A DNA stretch of 64,000 nucleotides, taken from contig CM039502.1 in assembly GCA_022432975.1 (NCBI GenBank), positions 9,591,151-9,655,150 on the forward strand, read 5' to 3'. This DNA is from Begonia masoniana (taxonomy: Eukaryota; Streptophyta; Magnoliopsida; Cucurbitales; Begoniaceae). The notes under the pieces are model-generated. The model did not search any database. It saw only the letters and a list, made by a program, of their open reading frames with translations, and was not told where the DNA came from. Of the stretch, positions 37,391 to 49,265 are shown in pieces. The position numbers were made by a program, and so were the translations under genes. How positions within the stretch are numbered: the first letter of the stretch is position 1; every line of letters starts with the position of its first letter.

Positions 37391-38907
37391 TTTGGAATGA
37401 CTTTCGATTTTGTTTTACTTGACTCAATGTATGACGACTCAAACTCCAACTCATACTGAGTTTTACTAAGTAAGTCGAATCAGAGTGAACTGACTTCTTT
37501 AATTAACCAAACAGAGCCAAGTTTTACCACATTTTTAAACCGAAAGCATATTTTAGGCAAAGAACTCTTTACACATAAGGACATTAGCAATGAAGTCCGT
37601 CCCCGTGGTTGATGTCAAATTAATTACATTTTTATTATGTAATTTTTTTATGTTGTGCAATTCGTAAAGAGAAACGACTTCCGATATAATGATTTTCGTC
37701 AATTTTTAGAAGTAAATAAATTAAAATGTTTTTGGACAACTTATTGTTTCTTTCTAGAAATCTTCTAGAGGAGAAAATCACAAAATAAAAATGTAATTGT
37801 TTAACAACAACCAACACATACTTAATTGCTAAACTCCCATGTTCAAATTATTATTTGCTTAAAAATAATACAAGTTACTATTCGTTTTCAACTTTAAGAA
37901 CTAATATGCTCGGTTGCAACAAGTTTAATAGGCAGATCAAATTGACTTTTTTACATGTTCTATAAATACAATCCAATATGGTATGATTGCTACAATTTTT
38001 TTTTTTTTTTTTTTTACACAATGATGCAATAATAGGGTGACAATTTTACTAACATTTATTAGGACAATACTGTAAATAAATAAATTAGGATGCACCTAAG
38101 TATGTTACAGTACAAATTATGGTATGTTAATAGCTGTAACCCAAATCATGCTGTTTTGGACTTCATCAACTAAGTATGGCCAGATTAGCCATGTCTCTTC
38201 ATGTTTCCGACAGTTTTCCCAGGATTTTAGCCTACTTGGTCTCTTTTTCTTGCTGGCCAAACAAGATCTAGTACACAACTTATTATTTTAAGGATTTTCC
38301 TTCTAGAACGCCAGATAATCCACTTGTTCTTTTGACATTTTAGATTCTCTAAGTCGCCTCTCCTCTCCTCGGCTATCTAAACATAATTACTTAAATAATA
38401 ATTAATGATTGATGTAATTATTTTAATAAATTATAATTAATTTATTGTGCTAATTATACATAAATAAATTTGTTTAAGGGTAGAATAAGCGTAATACTCT
38501 GCCATTTGAACGTAAGAGGACACAATATAAGGGTCCAATCCATATAAGTGGGTGCACAATTTCGCATCGTTTGAGAGAGTGAAAAATGCATGATTTATAA
38601 GTAGATATTTCTTCATTACTTAATACTACGCGTTTTGAACTGATTCAAATAACAAATATGTGAAACTTTCTGTTCAAAACGGACAATATCACATTGATAG
38701 CACTAAGAGACGCTACAATGTTAATCAATTTTATTGATACGGAACAAGGAGTTAGATGTCTTTTCAGTTCCCGCACGCACGAGAAGGTCAATTGAAAACG
38801 TGTCAACCAAGAAAAATATTAATAAAAACGTTTTATTTATTTATTTAAATACTTACTGACCTCACTACTTACATGTGCTCTTCTCTTCCCTTGCCTATCT
38901 GCCTTGG

Positions 38908-38915
38908 TATAAATA
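38908..38915 (+). promoter_or_regulatory. TATA box of DUF1645 gene copy 2
   Basis: TATAAATA, same position relative to the ATG as in copy 1. Confidence 0.7.
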
Positions 38916-39007
38916 TCATCCACCACTCTGTTCGATTCAAAACTGAACTTCTCCGCTGAGAGTTGGAAAGCATTGACGAAATTGAAGCTCAGATTTTGGT
39001 TCTTCCA

Positions 39008-39820
39008 ATGATGTTTGAAGAAGATGGTTTTGGTTTTGGATTGTGTCCGAGCTTCAGCAGCTACTCCATTAATGGATTTGCTGAAGCTGCTGCAAGAGTT
39101 ACCGCAGATTCTGATCTCTGCTCCGTCTCTGGTAATGATCATGCTCTGGTTTTCGAATCAATTGACGATGAATTCCAGGAAGGGAATGATTTCGAGTTCG
39201 TTTCAATTCCAGCAAATGAACCGGCTTTTCCGACCTTCTTCTATCACGGCGTGGTGGAGAATCGGCTGCACGGAGATTTTAGAGATCCTGATAATGAAGA
39301 CGTTTTGGCGGTTCGGAATTCACTAGAGAAGCTTATGTTATGCGATCGCGATCCTCCGTCTACGTCGTCGTCGGAGGCAGACGAAATGGAAAGAATTCCG
39401 CCGGGAACTTACTGCATGTGGACTCCTAAGACCGCAGAAGTCGCGGAGGGGAGGTGTAAGAAGAGCAAGTCAACCGGATCGTCTTGCTCGCCGTCGAGGC
39501 GGTGGAAACTTCGAGATCTCCTTCGGAGAAGCAGTAGTGACGGAAAGAGCTCCGTCGCGTTCATCAATCCGACGAAGAATGAAGCGAAGGGCGAGAAAAA
39601 GGACGGAGAAGACAAATCAGGGATGAAACCGAAGGGAAAGGGAGCTCCGGGGCAGAAGTCGTCGCCGGGTTCAGCGCACGAGGCGTTCTACGTGAACAAC
39701 AGAAGGCTGAAGGAACAAGTAAAGAGGAAATCGTATCTGCCTTACAAGCAGGATTTGGTAGGGTTTTGGATCAATTTCAACGTCTCCGGCGACGGCTACG
39801 GCAAGTCATTGCATTTTTAG
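39008..39820 (+). CDS. DUF1645 family protein, copy 2
   Basis: An intronless gene of 270 codons, paralogous to 29661-30470 and differing at only a handful of residues (for example FEFVSIPANEP instead of PENEP). All family motifs are kept: FPTFF, WKLRDLLRRSSSDGK and SYLPYKQDLVGFW. The 3' end differs: relative to copy 1, 23 bp spanning the original stop are missing between two GCA triplets, so translation continues two codons to a new TAG (39818-39820). The frame is intact, so both copies may be functional. The promoter, including the TATA box, is duplicated too. Confidence 0.9.
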   Translation: MMFEEDGFGFGLCPSFSSYSINGFAEAAARVTADSDLCSVSGNDHALVFESIDDEFQEGNDFEFVSIPANEPAFPTFFYHGVVENRLHGDFRDPDNEDVLAVRNSLEKLMLCDRDPPSTSSSEADEMERIPPGTYCMWTPKTAEVAEGRCKKSKSTGSSCSPSRRWKLRDLLRRSSSDGKSSVAFINPTKNEAKGEKKDGEDKSGMKPKGKGAPGQKSSPGSAHEAFYVNNRRLKEQVKRKSYLPYKQDLVGFWINFNVSGDGYGKSLHF

Positions 39821-40769
39821 AACAAATTATGGAAATGGGTGACCCCAGGAGTTGAAATTTATGATGAAATCATTCATAATTCTGTGGTTTATTGATTGAA
39901 ATTCATAATTTTGAAGCTTTCCTGGTTTTCCATAGATGGTTAGGGACATGTAAGTAGCCGCCTTTGGTCTGTACTTTTGGGTTAATCTTTTAATGGGTGT
40001 GGTTTGGTGGTGTGGCCCATTTCCACTCAGTTCGAACATTTAACCCATTTTCCTACTTTTTCTCGCCCGGCAAAAGAGAGAATTTGTGGTCGAGAGAGGT
40101 AGATGGTCTTTTCTTTGGACATTGAACGTTAGTAAATCTTTTTTTTTTTTCATTATGCAAAAATAATGCATTAAACATTTTTTTTATTAATTTGTCCATC
40201 ATTGTGGTTCATGGGCTATAAAAATAATGGAGTACATGGATTTTTCGATGAATATATTGAACTTTTAATTTCATCACACTTCAAATTTGAGTAGTTATCG
40301 AGGGGCACTTTCACCGTTAAGATTCGTTGAATTCATTGACATCCTTTAGTAAGGATGAACATGGTCCGATTCGGTCTGATTTTTTGAGAGACTAGGACCG
40401 GACCAATATATTTCGGTTTTCAAATTTTAGAACCAATAAACTTAAAATTTTTCTAGGACCGGACCAGAAATGTGGTCTCGATTCTACTCCTCCCAAGCCA
40501 AAAAAAAAAATTATAAAAAAATCCAAATTCAAAAAAAAAAAAAACTTGAAAGTTAATTCATTCTTAAAATTTTAGAAATAAATCATTGTATATTAGTCTA
40601 TTCACAAAAGAAAAGGTGATTCAATATGCTCTAAAACTCTCTCATTCAACAAACTTCAAAGACAATTAATCAGTAATTATTATCTTCGCAAGTAGTTCTT
40701 GACGAGTAACAACACTAAAACATGAAAGTTGTCCCCTATTATTCATATTCTGAAAGCTCAAAGTATTTT

Positions 40770-43233
40770 TGTAACACTCGGCTTTACAGGATTTGATTTT
40801 ATTCCAATATAAACAGTATTTTTGTAAATACGTCAAATTAAGTCCGTTTTGTGAACGAAAAGTTTTAATGAAGCCGTAATAATAAATTGAAATTTATGGT
40901 GAAATATGAAATTTTAGAGAAAACGAATCGTTAGTTAAATAACGAGATAACGAACGAAACAAATAGAAAGTAAAGGGAGGGGCAAATAAGTAATTTCGCA
41001 GGTCAAATTTTAATAAAAATCACAATTTTTTTCCTCTCCTCCCTCTCACCCACGCGATTCCCTTTCTCTCCCTCACCTCTCGACGATTTCTTCTCCCTCC
41101 TTGTGGCGTTTCTCTCTTCTGGCGACAGAAGCTTGTTCTTCGGCGATCGATCCTTTGCTTTTCTCCTCCGTCTTCGCTCTTTAGGTAAGACTCTAAGCTG
41201 TTGAAGTGTTAGATTTCGATTTCTAGGGTTTAAACGGATTATGGTTCGTTAGGGTTTTCGTTGAAAACGTGAAATAGAGTTTGAAATCGATAGGTTTAGC
41301 GTAGTTATGCCTATAATCGATGTATTGGAGTTTATTGGACGTAGTTAATCGATTTATTGGTTAATATTGGAGTTTTGGTTGGTTTGGAGCTTGAAAACTC
41401 CATTAATAGAGGTTTGGGAATTCACGAAGTGCGAATTGCTCGATAAAATGCCTCAATGAGTTAGAATAGAGTTTAGAAGATTTTCTTTAGCTAGGAGTTT
41501 GTGATTTTCTAAACTCGATAGTTTAGAATTTGTTTAAATGATAAATGTTGTGTTTTGCCTTAGGTGAACAACGCTCGTGGATGGAGCGTGAATTTCAACG
41601 GACGCGAGGTAAATCTCTGTGATTTGTTTGGCCATCTTAGCCTACACCATAAGAATATACGTTAAATTGAGGAATTGGAGATATATAGTGTTTGGGGTAA
41701 TTAGAACGGGTAGTTAGATTTATGTTTTGTTAGGTTGTTAATTGTTAGTTTGTCGTTTGTATGTTCTATTTGCTTCTATTTCGTTCATGGCATAATATTT
41801 GTTCACGCATCATTGTTTTCGAACGGCATGAAAATGAGTTTTCTATGCATATTTTCATGAAAAGGAAAACGATAACGAAAAGGTAATGAATGTAATAATG
41901 GTCACGTCGGTGGCGGTGGTTCAGACATGGCTGTCGGATGAAGCATGTTTTCCCCCCGGTTAGATATGAGGGGCTATCCAATCGCCGGATGTGCCACTCC
42001 TATCTAGCGAGAGATAAGCCCCGGTGACGTAAATGAAATGAAATGATTAGCGAAAAGGTAGGACGCATGATTTATGAACTGTACATGTATAGCATTAGCA
42101 TTCACGTGCATTCACTTAGATTTACTGAGCCTCTAGCTCACGAGTTTAATTCTATGGTGTAGGTGATTTTGAGACAGGTGAGGAAAACGCCTCTGCCTGA
42201 AGTATGAACATGTTGAGGGAGGATGGCCCGTGGGAGTGCGTTGGCAGTCGGAGCGTGATTTTGACCCGTGGGGACGTAGGTAAATGTTTTGGGATTTGAT
42301 AGATAAAAAGAATAGGAGAAATGTATAGTTGACATTTTAGGATGCTTGGATCTGGATAGATAATATATAGTGTTTTTGGAAAAATTGAAGGGATTTTTGT
42401 AATGTTTTGATATTTTCAAATAGGAGGAAATGTTAAACTTTTAAACGGAACCACGCGGTTCATTTTTATGAAATCTGGTTATATTTTAAATGTGTTTTGA
42501 GTCGGTGAACGAGTGATAGATAGCGAGTGTAATGTATGCGGGCGGTAGAGTTATTGTGTAGGAGTTTATTATGAAATGTTAAAGGTAATTGATGAGGTAA
42601 ATGAGGTGAAGTTTATGAGGTGTGCGTGTAAATGTTGTGTGCAGGGCGTGAAGGGAAAGAAGGAGGAGAGGAAGAGGAGGCAAGTCCTCTGGAATCAAAA
42701 TTCCACAGGACTTGGCGATCGATCGCTAGGGAGGGCGATCGATCGCCCCTTATTGCTCACGCTCTGGAGAAATTCCAGAGCGTGTGGCGACTGGTCGCTA
42801 GCGAAGGCGATAGCCAGGCAAAAACCTGGCGATCGCTAGGGCGATCGATCGCCTGTTTTGGGCGATCCATCGCCCCTCTTCTCTGGTCGCGATCGCGTTG
42901 CGATCGTTGGGGGTGCCTATGTGGCGATCGTTGTAACGATACGCTGATCGCCGACGGGCGATCGATCGCCACCACATTTTTAGGGACAATGTCCCTTTTG
43001 TCCCTCGAAATGTTTTATATGATTTTAAATTGTTTTAAATTATTTTAATTAATTGTTTTAAGTTTTATTTAAATTGTTTTAAGTCTAGTTATATGGTTTG
43101 AAAGCATAGATTTCAACGATTCCGATTTTTAAAGTTTTATTTCCGCTCGAATGTCAGGTTTAAAGATTCTAAGTATGAAAAAAAAAAAAAAATTTATACG
43201 GTAAAAATTAGGATACGGGTAAGGGTCGTTACA
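40770..43233 (-). mobile_element. Solo LTR in duplication copy 2 (reverse orientation)
   Basis: 2464 bp, TGTAACACTCGG...GGTCGTTACA, flanked by an exact duplication ATTTT (40765-40769 and 43234-43238). The empty site survives in copy 1 near 32858 (AAAGTATTTGCTTCACATC). It resembles the 33281-35960 LTR read backwards. GATCGATCGCC palindromes cluster at 42712-42970. No coding domain. Confidence 0.88.
42690..42972. repeat. Cluster of GCGATCGATCGC-type palindromes and CTCTGGAA stems
   Basis: GGCGATCGATCGC and variants (GGCGATCGCTAGGGCGATC, GGGCGATCGATCGCC) recur about ten times in 260 bases, interspersed with CTCTGGA...TTCCAGAG inverted pairs. A similar cluster occurs at 33515-33720 in the related LTR. 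Confidence 0.85.
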
Positions 43234-43239
43234 ATTTTG

Positions 43240-43480
43240 CTTCACATCTAAATTTTGCCAATAATTTTGAACAAATACAGATGTATTTTTTCAAGTTTGA
43301 TGTCTAATTTTTCAGTTTATCACATGTATATGTTCTTCCACAATGATTACATTTACCTCTAAAATTGTTATCATCGTCAATGTCAACAACAGTAAAATGA
43401 TTCCAAATATTAGATTTTTTTGTCATTTCTCTACGAACACTAACATTAGAACTAGTAATAGGAAAAATCTTTGCATTTTG
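43240..43480 (-). pseudogene. hAT transposase BED-type zinc finger fragment, copy 2
   Basis: Duplicate of the 32880-33110 relic. It reads KKSNIWNHFTVVDIDDDNN, then CNHCGRTYTCDK and, after a stop, SNLKKYICIC, so the zinc-binding His has become Tyr. Solo LTRs lie on both sides: 40770-43233 ends a few bases to the left and 43493-45610 starts to the right, splitting the hAT relic in three. Confidence 0.7.
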
Positions 43481-43492
43481 ATTTTCATTAAT

Positions 43493-45610
43493 TGTAACGC
43501 CTCGAGTTATCTGAACTCGGTTCGCTACACAAAAATACTGAACCGATCTATGACTTTTGAGAAAAATTTTAAAATTTCATTCAATGATTAAGATTTGACT
43601 CTTAAAATGATAAAACTTGCAGCGGAAAAATCATCGTATAAAAAAACAATATTTATTAAATAGTTAAATTATTCAAGACAGTTGGTTGAAAGAGAAAAGA
43701 AAACAGAACACATCGACCGATCACTAAACGACAAAACACCTCTACCGCGCAGACCACGTGATATCCATGCGATTGAAATAATTCGGCAGACGACGTCTAC
43801 CGCTCACAAACGACAAACATTCTCAGCTCATATCTACCGATAGAACAAACTACCTCTTCCGATCGTTAGACGACAAAAATCCTCAATTCATATCTACCGA
43901 TCGCAAAACGACAAATTTCTTCCTACATCATCCGATTACCAAAACGACAAAGCTACTAAAGACTTATACCGAATACATCTACCGATGGCTTCTACTGAAG
44001 ACATCTTCCAATGGCTTCTACTGAAGACATCTTCCAATGGCTTCTTCTGAAGACATCTTCTGATTACAAAACGACAAAATTCTAATACTCACATCCACCG
44101 ATGGACTATATCCACCAATAGACAAAACTCTCGACTTCCACCGATAGACATCTTTTACCGATAGATCAAAAATACTCAACTTCTGTCGATAGACATCATC
44201 TATCGATAGATCAAAACACTCAATGAAAACAGCATAGTAACAATTTCACTATAAATAAAGAAAACTCCGACTACCAAAAGAACTTGAGCATTTTACTAAC
44301 CGTTCAAAACTACTTAAATTCATGTACTACTCCAAAATTTGGTAAAAATCACTATTAAAACTAACAGAGTATCATTATCAGAAAAGTCTCAAATTGCATT
44401 CAAAACATCAAAACTACTACTGTCACTAAAACTCTCAATTTATTTAAATTGAATCATGGTTCACTAAACCTTCTTATCTACTGACACCAATTAAACCGCC
44501 CCATCAGCTCGCCAAGTCGAGGCATGAATGTGCTCCCCCAACCAGCCTATTCCTCAACATGCTCAGAAAACACACCTGCAGTCACTTCTTCACCTACATC
44601 ACAAAACTCATCTATTAGCATAATGCTAAGTAAGTAAAGCAGTAATGAAATGAAATGCTGAAACATAAATTCCTAAACATGCAGTTTCTACTTTCTCATC
44701 TCAGTTGTATATGCATTCGTTTCTGATCTGATCCCCCTGTGAAATTGGGAGTTGGATCACTTCTCTCAAAGTCATACATCCTCTCTCTCGATTAAGGGGC
44801 AGATTAGTTCCCTTAACAAACTGTTCAGATCCCCCTGTGAAATTGAGATTTGGATCACTTCTCCCAAAGTCATACATCCTCTCTCTCGATTAAGGGGCGG
44901 ATTAGTTCCCTTAACAACTGTTACAGTCTGTTCATTCCTTACCATGTCATTTCATGTAAATTCATTTTCGCATACTTTTAAAACATGATGCATGACATAC
45001 AAACACATTCAAGCATACACAATCCTACTGTTTTGTGATGTAGGCCCGAAGGCACAAGCATACTTTACTCACCTGGTCTCCTGAAAATCGCTCGGCTGTA
45101 AGCTACTTTAGAAGCTCGCTCACCTAAAGTCATAACAATACATTAATCAAACCTTCACTAAACTTCACCAAGAATCAATCAGAAGTTTGAGGAAACCAGT
45201 TTGAAACAATGCTACCCGTGCATTCCTATATATCACCAAAATCTGAACCTACTCTCAATCACAGCATCCTCAAAATTTCTCACATTGTACTCCCTCAGTT
45301 ACCTAACTGCTAAAATACAAGAAAAACGAGGAAAACTTACCTAGGTTGAAAGAGAATCGAGCAAGGGAATCGCCAAAAGGGTTTTGCTGGAGAGCTGGAG
45401 ACCAAAAGATGAATGATAAATAGAATAGTGGCGGCTACAGTGCATTAAACTCAAACCTCTCTCCTTAAATACGTTATCCACTTTTAAATTTTCAATTACT
45501 CTTATGCCCTTGCCTAGTCATCCATTAACCTTACTTTTATTATTGTCTTTTAAAGTGTGCCATTAATTTAAAAAGAATAGAGAACTGGTTCGATAGAACC
45601 GGGTGTTACA
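43493..45610 (+). mobile_element. Solo LTR in duplication copy 2
   Basis: 2118 bp, TGTAACGCCTCG...CCGGGTGTTACA. Flanks TTAAT (43488-43492) and TTAGT (45611-45615) differ at one base; copy 1 keeps the unbroken site TTTTCATTAGTGC near 33107. It contains repeated ATCTACCGAT words (about 43840-44210) and a 98-bp duplicated block (44730-44923). It shares layout and many words with 59592-61845 and with the truncated 52801-53834. Confidence 0.85.
44730..44923. repeat. 98-bp direct duplication within the LTR
   Basis: GATCCCCCTGTGAAATTG starts at 44730 and 44828, each followed by GGATCACTTCTC and CGATTAAGGGGC. The same duplicated block exists with period 93 at 60931-61116 in the related LTR. Confidence 0.88.
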
Positions 45611-45775
45611 TTAGTGCTTTATGTTTCTATCATATAAAATATAACAATTTATCAAATCAATAATCAATCATTAGTCAAATCTAACAATCTAACAAACATC
45701 TAATAATCTAACAAAAAATAAATCAACCCAAGCAAAATTGAAATCAAAATCAAAATTAAATTCAAGGGGTATAAG

Positions 45776-46500
45776 TGTAGGATCGAGATTGTCTAAGAGG
45801 GGGGTGAATTAGACCTATTTAAAATTTTCTTAATTACTAAACACAAGCAATCAATCAGTAACAGTAAAAGAGAGAGAGAGAAAAAATCAACACCAGATTT
45901 TTATGTGGTTCGGCCAAACCTTGCCTACATCCACGCTTCAAGGTTCACCCCTTGAAGATCATTAACCTTCTCCTCAGTGAGAAAAACAGATCGGAATTCT
46001 GGGCTCCGATCAACTGCCTTTACAATTCAGGATTGAACTTCACGGGCGTCAATCCACTGCCTTATACACAATGTTGAGTTCGTAAATGGTAAGCTCAGAC
46101 TACACTCTCACAAGGATTGAATCTCAAGTTAAAATCGAGAGGTGTAGAAAAATGATACAGAGTATGATAAAATTTCGCAGGTTAGGGCTCAGGAAATCAA
46201 ATTCGCAAAAGTTATATCTTCGTGCTCTAACCTCGGCTTAAATACTCTGTCTTCTTTTTCAGCTCTGAATTGAATGCTTCTTTCTTCAAATGAAAAATGT
46301 TACCGTTGGGAAGCATCCATACTAGATCAGGTAGCCGTTGCCGTCTGTAGTTGCAAGTCGTCGTCGCCATTAAAGTTCTGGAGTTAATGCTGAAAATGAC
46401 GTCATTGTAGCTTCGCGACTATTTTGAATTCTGGCGGAAGATCATCGGTGGAAGCAGCTTTAATTCAATCGCCACGTCATCTGTATGTATTGCTCTAAGA
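45776..46500 (-). repeat. 3' LTR of the copia element (inner border approximate)
   Basis: Starts TGTAGG at the duplication edge and includes TTTTTATGTGGTTCGGCC and CTTGCCTACATCCACG, words typical of copia LTRs of this type. No second LTR is available for an exact border. Confidence 0.55.
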
Positions 46501-46549
46501 GTCCATCAGTATAGGCAACTTAAAAGTTATCGACAAATGTATCTTCAAC

Positions 46550-47194
46550 GCCATCGGCAGGTGAAGCTTGAAAAACCATCGGCAGGTGTATCTTGAAACG
46601 CCATCGGCAGGTGCATCTTGAAACGCCATCGGCAGGTGCATCTTGAAACGCCATCGGCAGGTGCATCTTGAAACGCCATCGGCAGGTGCATCTTGAAACG
46701 CCATCGGCAGATGCAGCTTGAAAGCCATCGGCAGGTGCATCTTGAAACGCCATCGGCAGGTGCATCTTGAAACGCCATCGGCAGGTGCATCTTGAAACGC
46801 CATCGGCAGGTGCATCTTGAAACGCCATCGGCAGGTGCATCTTGAAACGCCATCGGCAGGTGCATCTTGAAACGCCATCGGCAGATGCAGCTTGAAAGCC
46901 ATCGGCAGGTGCATCTTGAAACGCCATCGGCAGATGCAGCTTGAAAGCCATCGGCAGATGCAGCTTGAAAGCCATCGGCAGGTGCATCTTGAAACGCCAT
47001 CGGCAGATGCAGCTTGAAAGCCATCGGCAGGTGCATCTTGAAACGCCATCGGCAGATGCAGCTTGAAAGCCATCGGCAGGTGCATCTTGAAACAGGTGCA
47101 TCTTGAAACGCCATCGGCAGATGCAGCTTGAAAGGCCATCGGCAGATGCAGCTTGAAAGCCATCGGCAAATGCAGCTTGAAAGCCATCGGCAGT
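46550..47194. repeat. 24/25-bp tandem array (about 26 units)
   Basis: Two interspersed unit types: GCCATCGGCAGGTGCATCTTGAAAC written as GCCATCGGCAGGTGCATC plus TTGAAAC (25 bp), and GCCATCGGCAGATGCAGC plus TTGAAA (24 bp). Types alternate irregularly, indicating unequal exchange. All three minus-strand frames are open, which generates spurious ORFs. Confidence 0.95.
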
Positions 47195-47285
47195 TGGAGA
47201 AGCATCATGTGGACAGGCGGGCTCGGAGGAGGGCACGAGAAATGGCACAGGGACAGAAGGAGTAGCAGGGGTAGAGAAGGCCAGT

Positions 47286-49174
47286 TCAGGTCTTCTGAAG
47301 ATCCAAAGGCATCACTCGAAAATCTTCAACTACCTCAGGTCGGTAAAAAGGAAGAAGGAGGTCTTCAAAAGTAGGCTCAGAGGGGCAGAGTGGAATATGT
47401 GGTGCAGGGCAAAGAGCCTCAACTTTTGACTTGAGAGCCCGAAGGGAACGAGTGAACATCTCATTATTTCTATCCATTTTACGATCCATTTGACCCTGAG
47501 CCACAACAGCCTCAACGCTCAAATCCTTTTTGAGTTGAGTGATCTTTGTATCAATAGCGGTACCGAGATTGTCAATGCTTGACTTCAATTCAGTATACTG
47601 TTCCTTCGCTGAGAGAGAATCTCATATGATAGAGGATGGAAGATACTGGGGCAGGAGCAGATTGCAGATTTGGTGAGAAATGTTGGACTTGGGGAGCAGA
47701 TGGATTTGAAGGAGCAATTGGACTTGAAGGAGGTGGTTGGATTGGTGATGGAGGAGCTGTATCCTGTTGGACTGGAGATGGAGGAGGAATAGGAGGCAGA
47801 GCTGGTAAACGAAGTGCAGGAGGAGGAGGTGTAGGATTCGCTGGAAGGGGTAGAGGCACAGAGGAGGGAGTAGAGATTTCTTCTGAAACAAGAATCCTTG
47901 AGGAAGGGACACGACGCCTTCGCACTAAAGGAAGAGGTTCAAAGCTTGAAGCCTGAGATTGAGAGGGGGAATTAACAAATGCAGGAATCTCAGAGTCATC
48001 CCCTCCTTCGGCAGTGGACTCCTCTAGCAGGTCAAGTTTTCACTTTCCCTTTTTGGCAACTGCAGCCTTAGCAGTAATTCTCTTTGGAACATTCAGCACA
48101 AGCTCCCCGGTTCTGGTTCTTTTAATTCCCATTTTGCTTAAGGTGGTTTTGGAATAGTAACTGGAGGGTTTAAGTGTGACAGGATCTTCATCCTCAGGAA
48201 ATACAACCTCAAGCTTAGCTAGAATCTTCATTAACAGCAGGTTGTAAGGTAAAGAGGTAGCTTTGGATGACACTGCCAGAATCGTCCTACGAACAACAAC
48301 ATATCCAATATTGAAAGGGGTTTTGTAGTAGAGTGCAAACAGAACAAAAAGTTCCATGGCACTCACTTTATCATGGTGACCACCCTTAGGGACAATATTG
48401 TACCCTATCATCTGATGAAATAGTCTAGCCCTAGCGGTCAGGTGTTTGCCCTTTAAATGATCAGGGATATGGTTTGGGTTGAAGACAATGGTCTTGAGAA
48501 AACTGAGACCATCATCGGTACCAAAGAACGGAGGCTCAGTGCCGGATACATATTTGTAGGGCAGCTATCTAGGTGAGGGCACTCCAAAATGCCATTAATG
48601 AATTGAGGAGTAATTTCAATGTGCTTGTTATACACATAGCTTTTGATAGAAGAGAAATCAGAGGTAAAACTTAAATTGGCATAGAACATTTTAATGGCTT
48701 TTGGGTAATAAAATGAATCTACATCAAAAAGACCTAACAACCCAAGATCCTTCAAGGGTTCGACAATATTCATGCCAGCTAAGTCATCAAAGTAGATACC
48801 TCGACTGGAAATTAAGGACTTGAACTGAAAGTCGTCATGGTATCTCAACTCAGCAGCTTCAGAGTAAAAGAAGAGTGATGACCAAGCTTTTGCATGAGGG
48901 ATCACTCGTGGAGGGCGTGCTGAAGTCTTGGCCTTTTTCTGGACCGGTTTGGAAACGGCGCGAGTGATAATTCATGGGAGGAATAGGACTCGAGAGAGAC
49001 GATTGGAAGGGAAGGGGTTTTTTTTTTGAAAGAGCGCGAAATATGAAGCGTCTTTGAGAAGAGGCAGAGTTTAAATGAAAAAGGGGCATCGCCCGACGAG
49101 ATGGAGTCACACGTGTAAGACAGATTAATCCGATGGGTCACACGTGTCGGTAGATTTAAGAAATCCGAAAGCAT
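47286..49174 (-). pseudogene. Env-like / plant transposon-associated ORF downstream of copia pol
   Basis: Open stretches 48905-48453, 48411-48040, 47925-47590 and 47588-47286 lie in changing frames. Visible parts: a globular region (YYPKAIKMFYANLSFTSD... ITPQFINGILECPHLD) resembling the putative plant transposon protein domain found in these extra ORFs, then MELFVLFALYYKTPFNIGYV, a basic segment, a proline-rich region (LPANPTPPPPALRLPALPP) and a coiled-coil-like C-terminus. No signal peptide or fusion machinery is evident, so env-like describes position only. It is broken by at least two frameshifts. Confidence 0.6.
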
Positions 49175-49265
49175 CTTCCGATGCCCATTGAAAACTCAGC
49201 ATCTACCGATGCAATCACAGAAGGAAATGCTCTAACACTCAGGAATTTCCAACAGAGGAATAAAC

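Larger units (their letters stand above)
35995..45775 (+). repeat. Tandem segmental duplication, copy 2
   Basis: Collinear with 26497-33264 after removing two solo LTRs (40770-43233 and 43493-45610). The word GGGATATAAG stands directly before the left edge and a close variant at the right edge, so junction microhomology is possible. Confidence 0.92.

Noticed and set aside
42576..43048. ORFs of 87 and 138 codons
   Set aside because: Same reason: inside a solo LTR with palindrome clusters.
46550..47194. Regular short repeats that look CRISPR-like
   Set aside because: Units are contiguous without unique spacers and lie in a plant retrotransposon.
46520..47248. Three overlapping minus-strand ORFs of up to 242 codons, Cys-rich
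   Set aside because: By-products of the 24/25-bp tandem array, which is open in every minus frame; no start context or domain.
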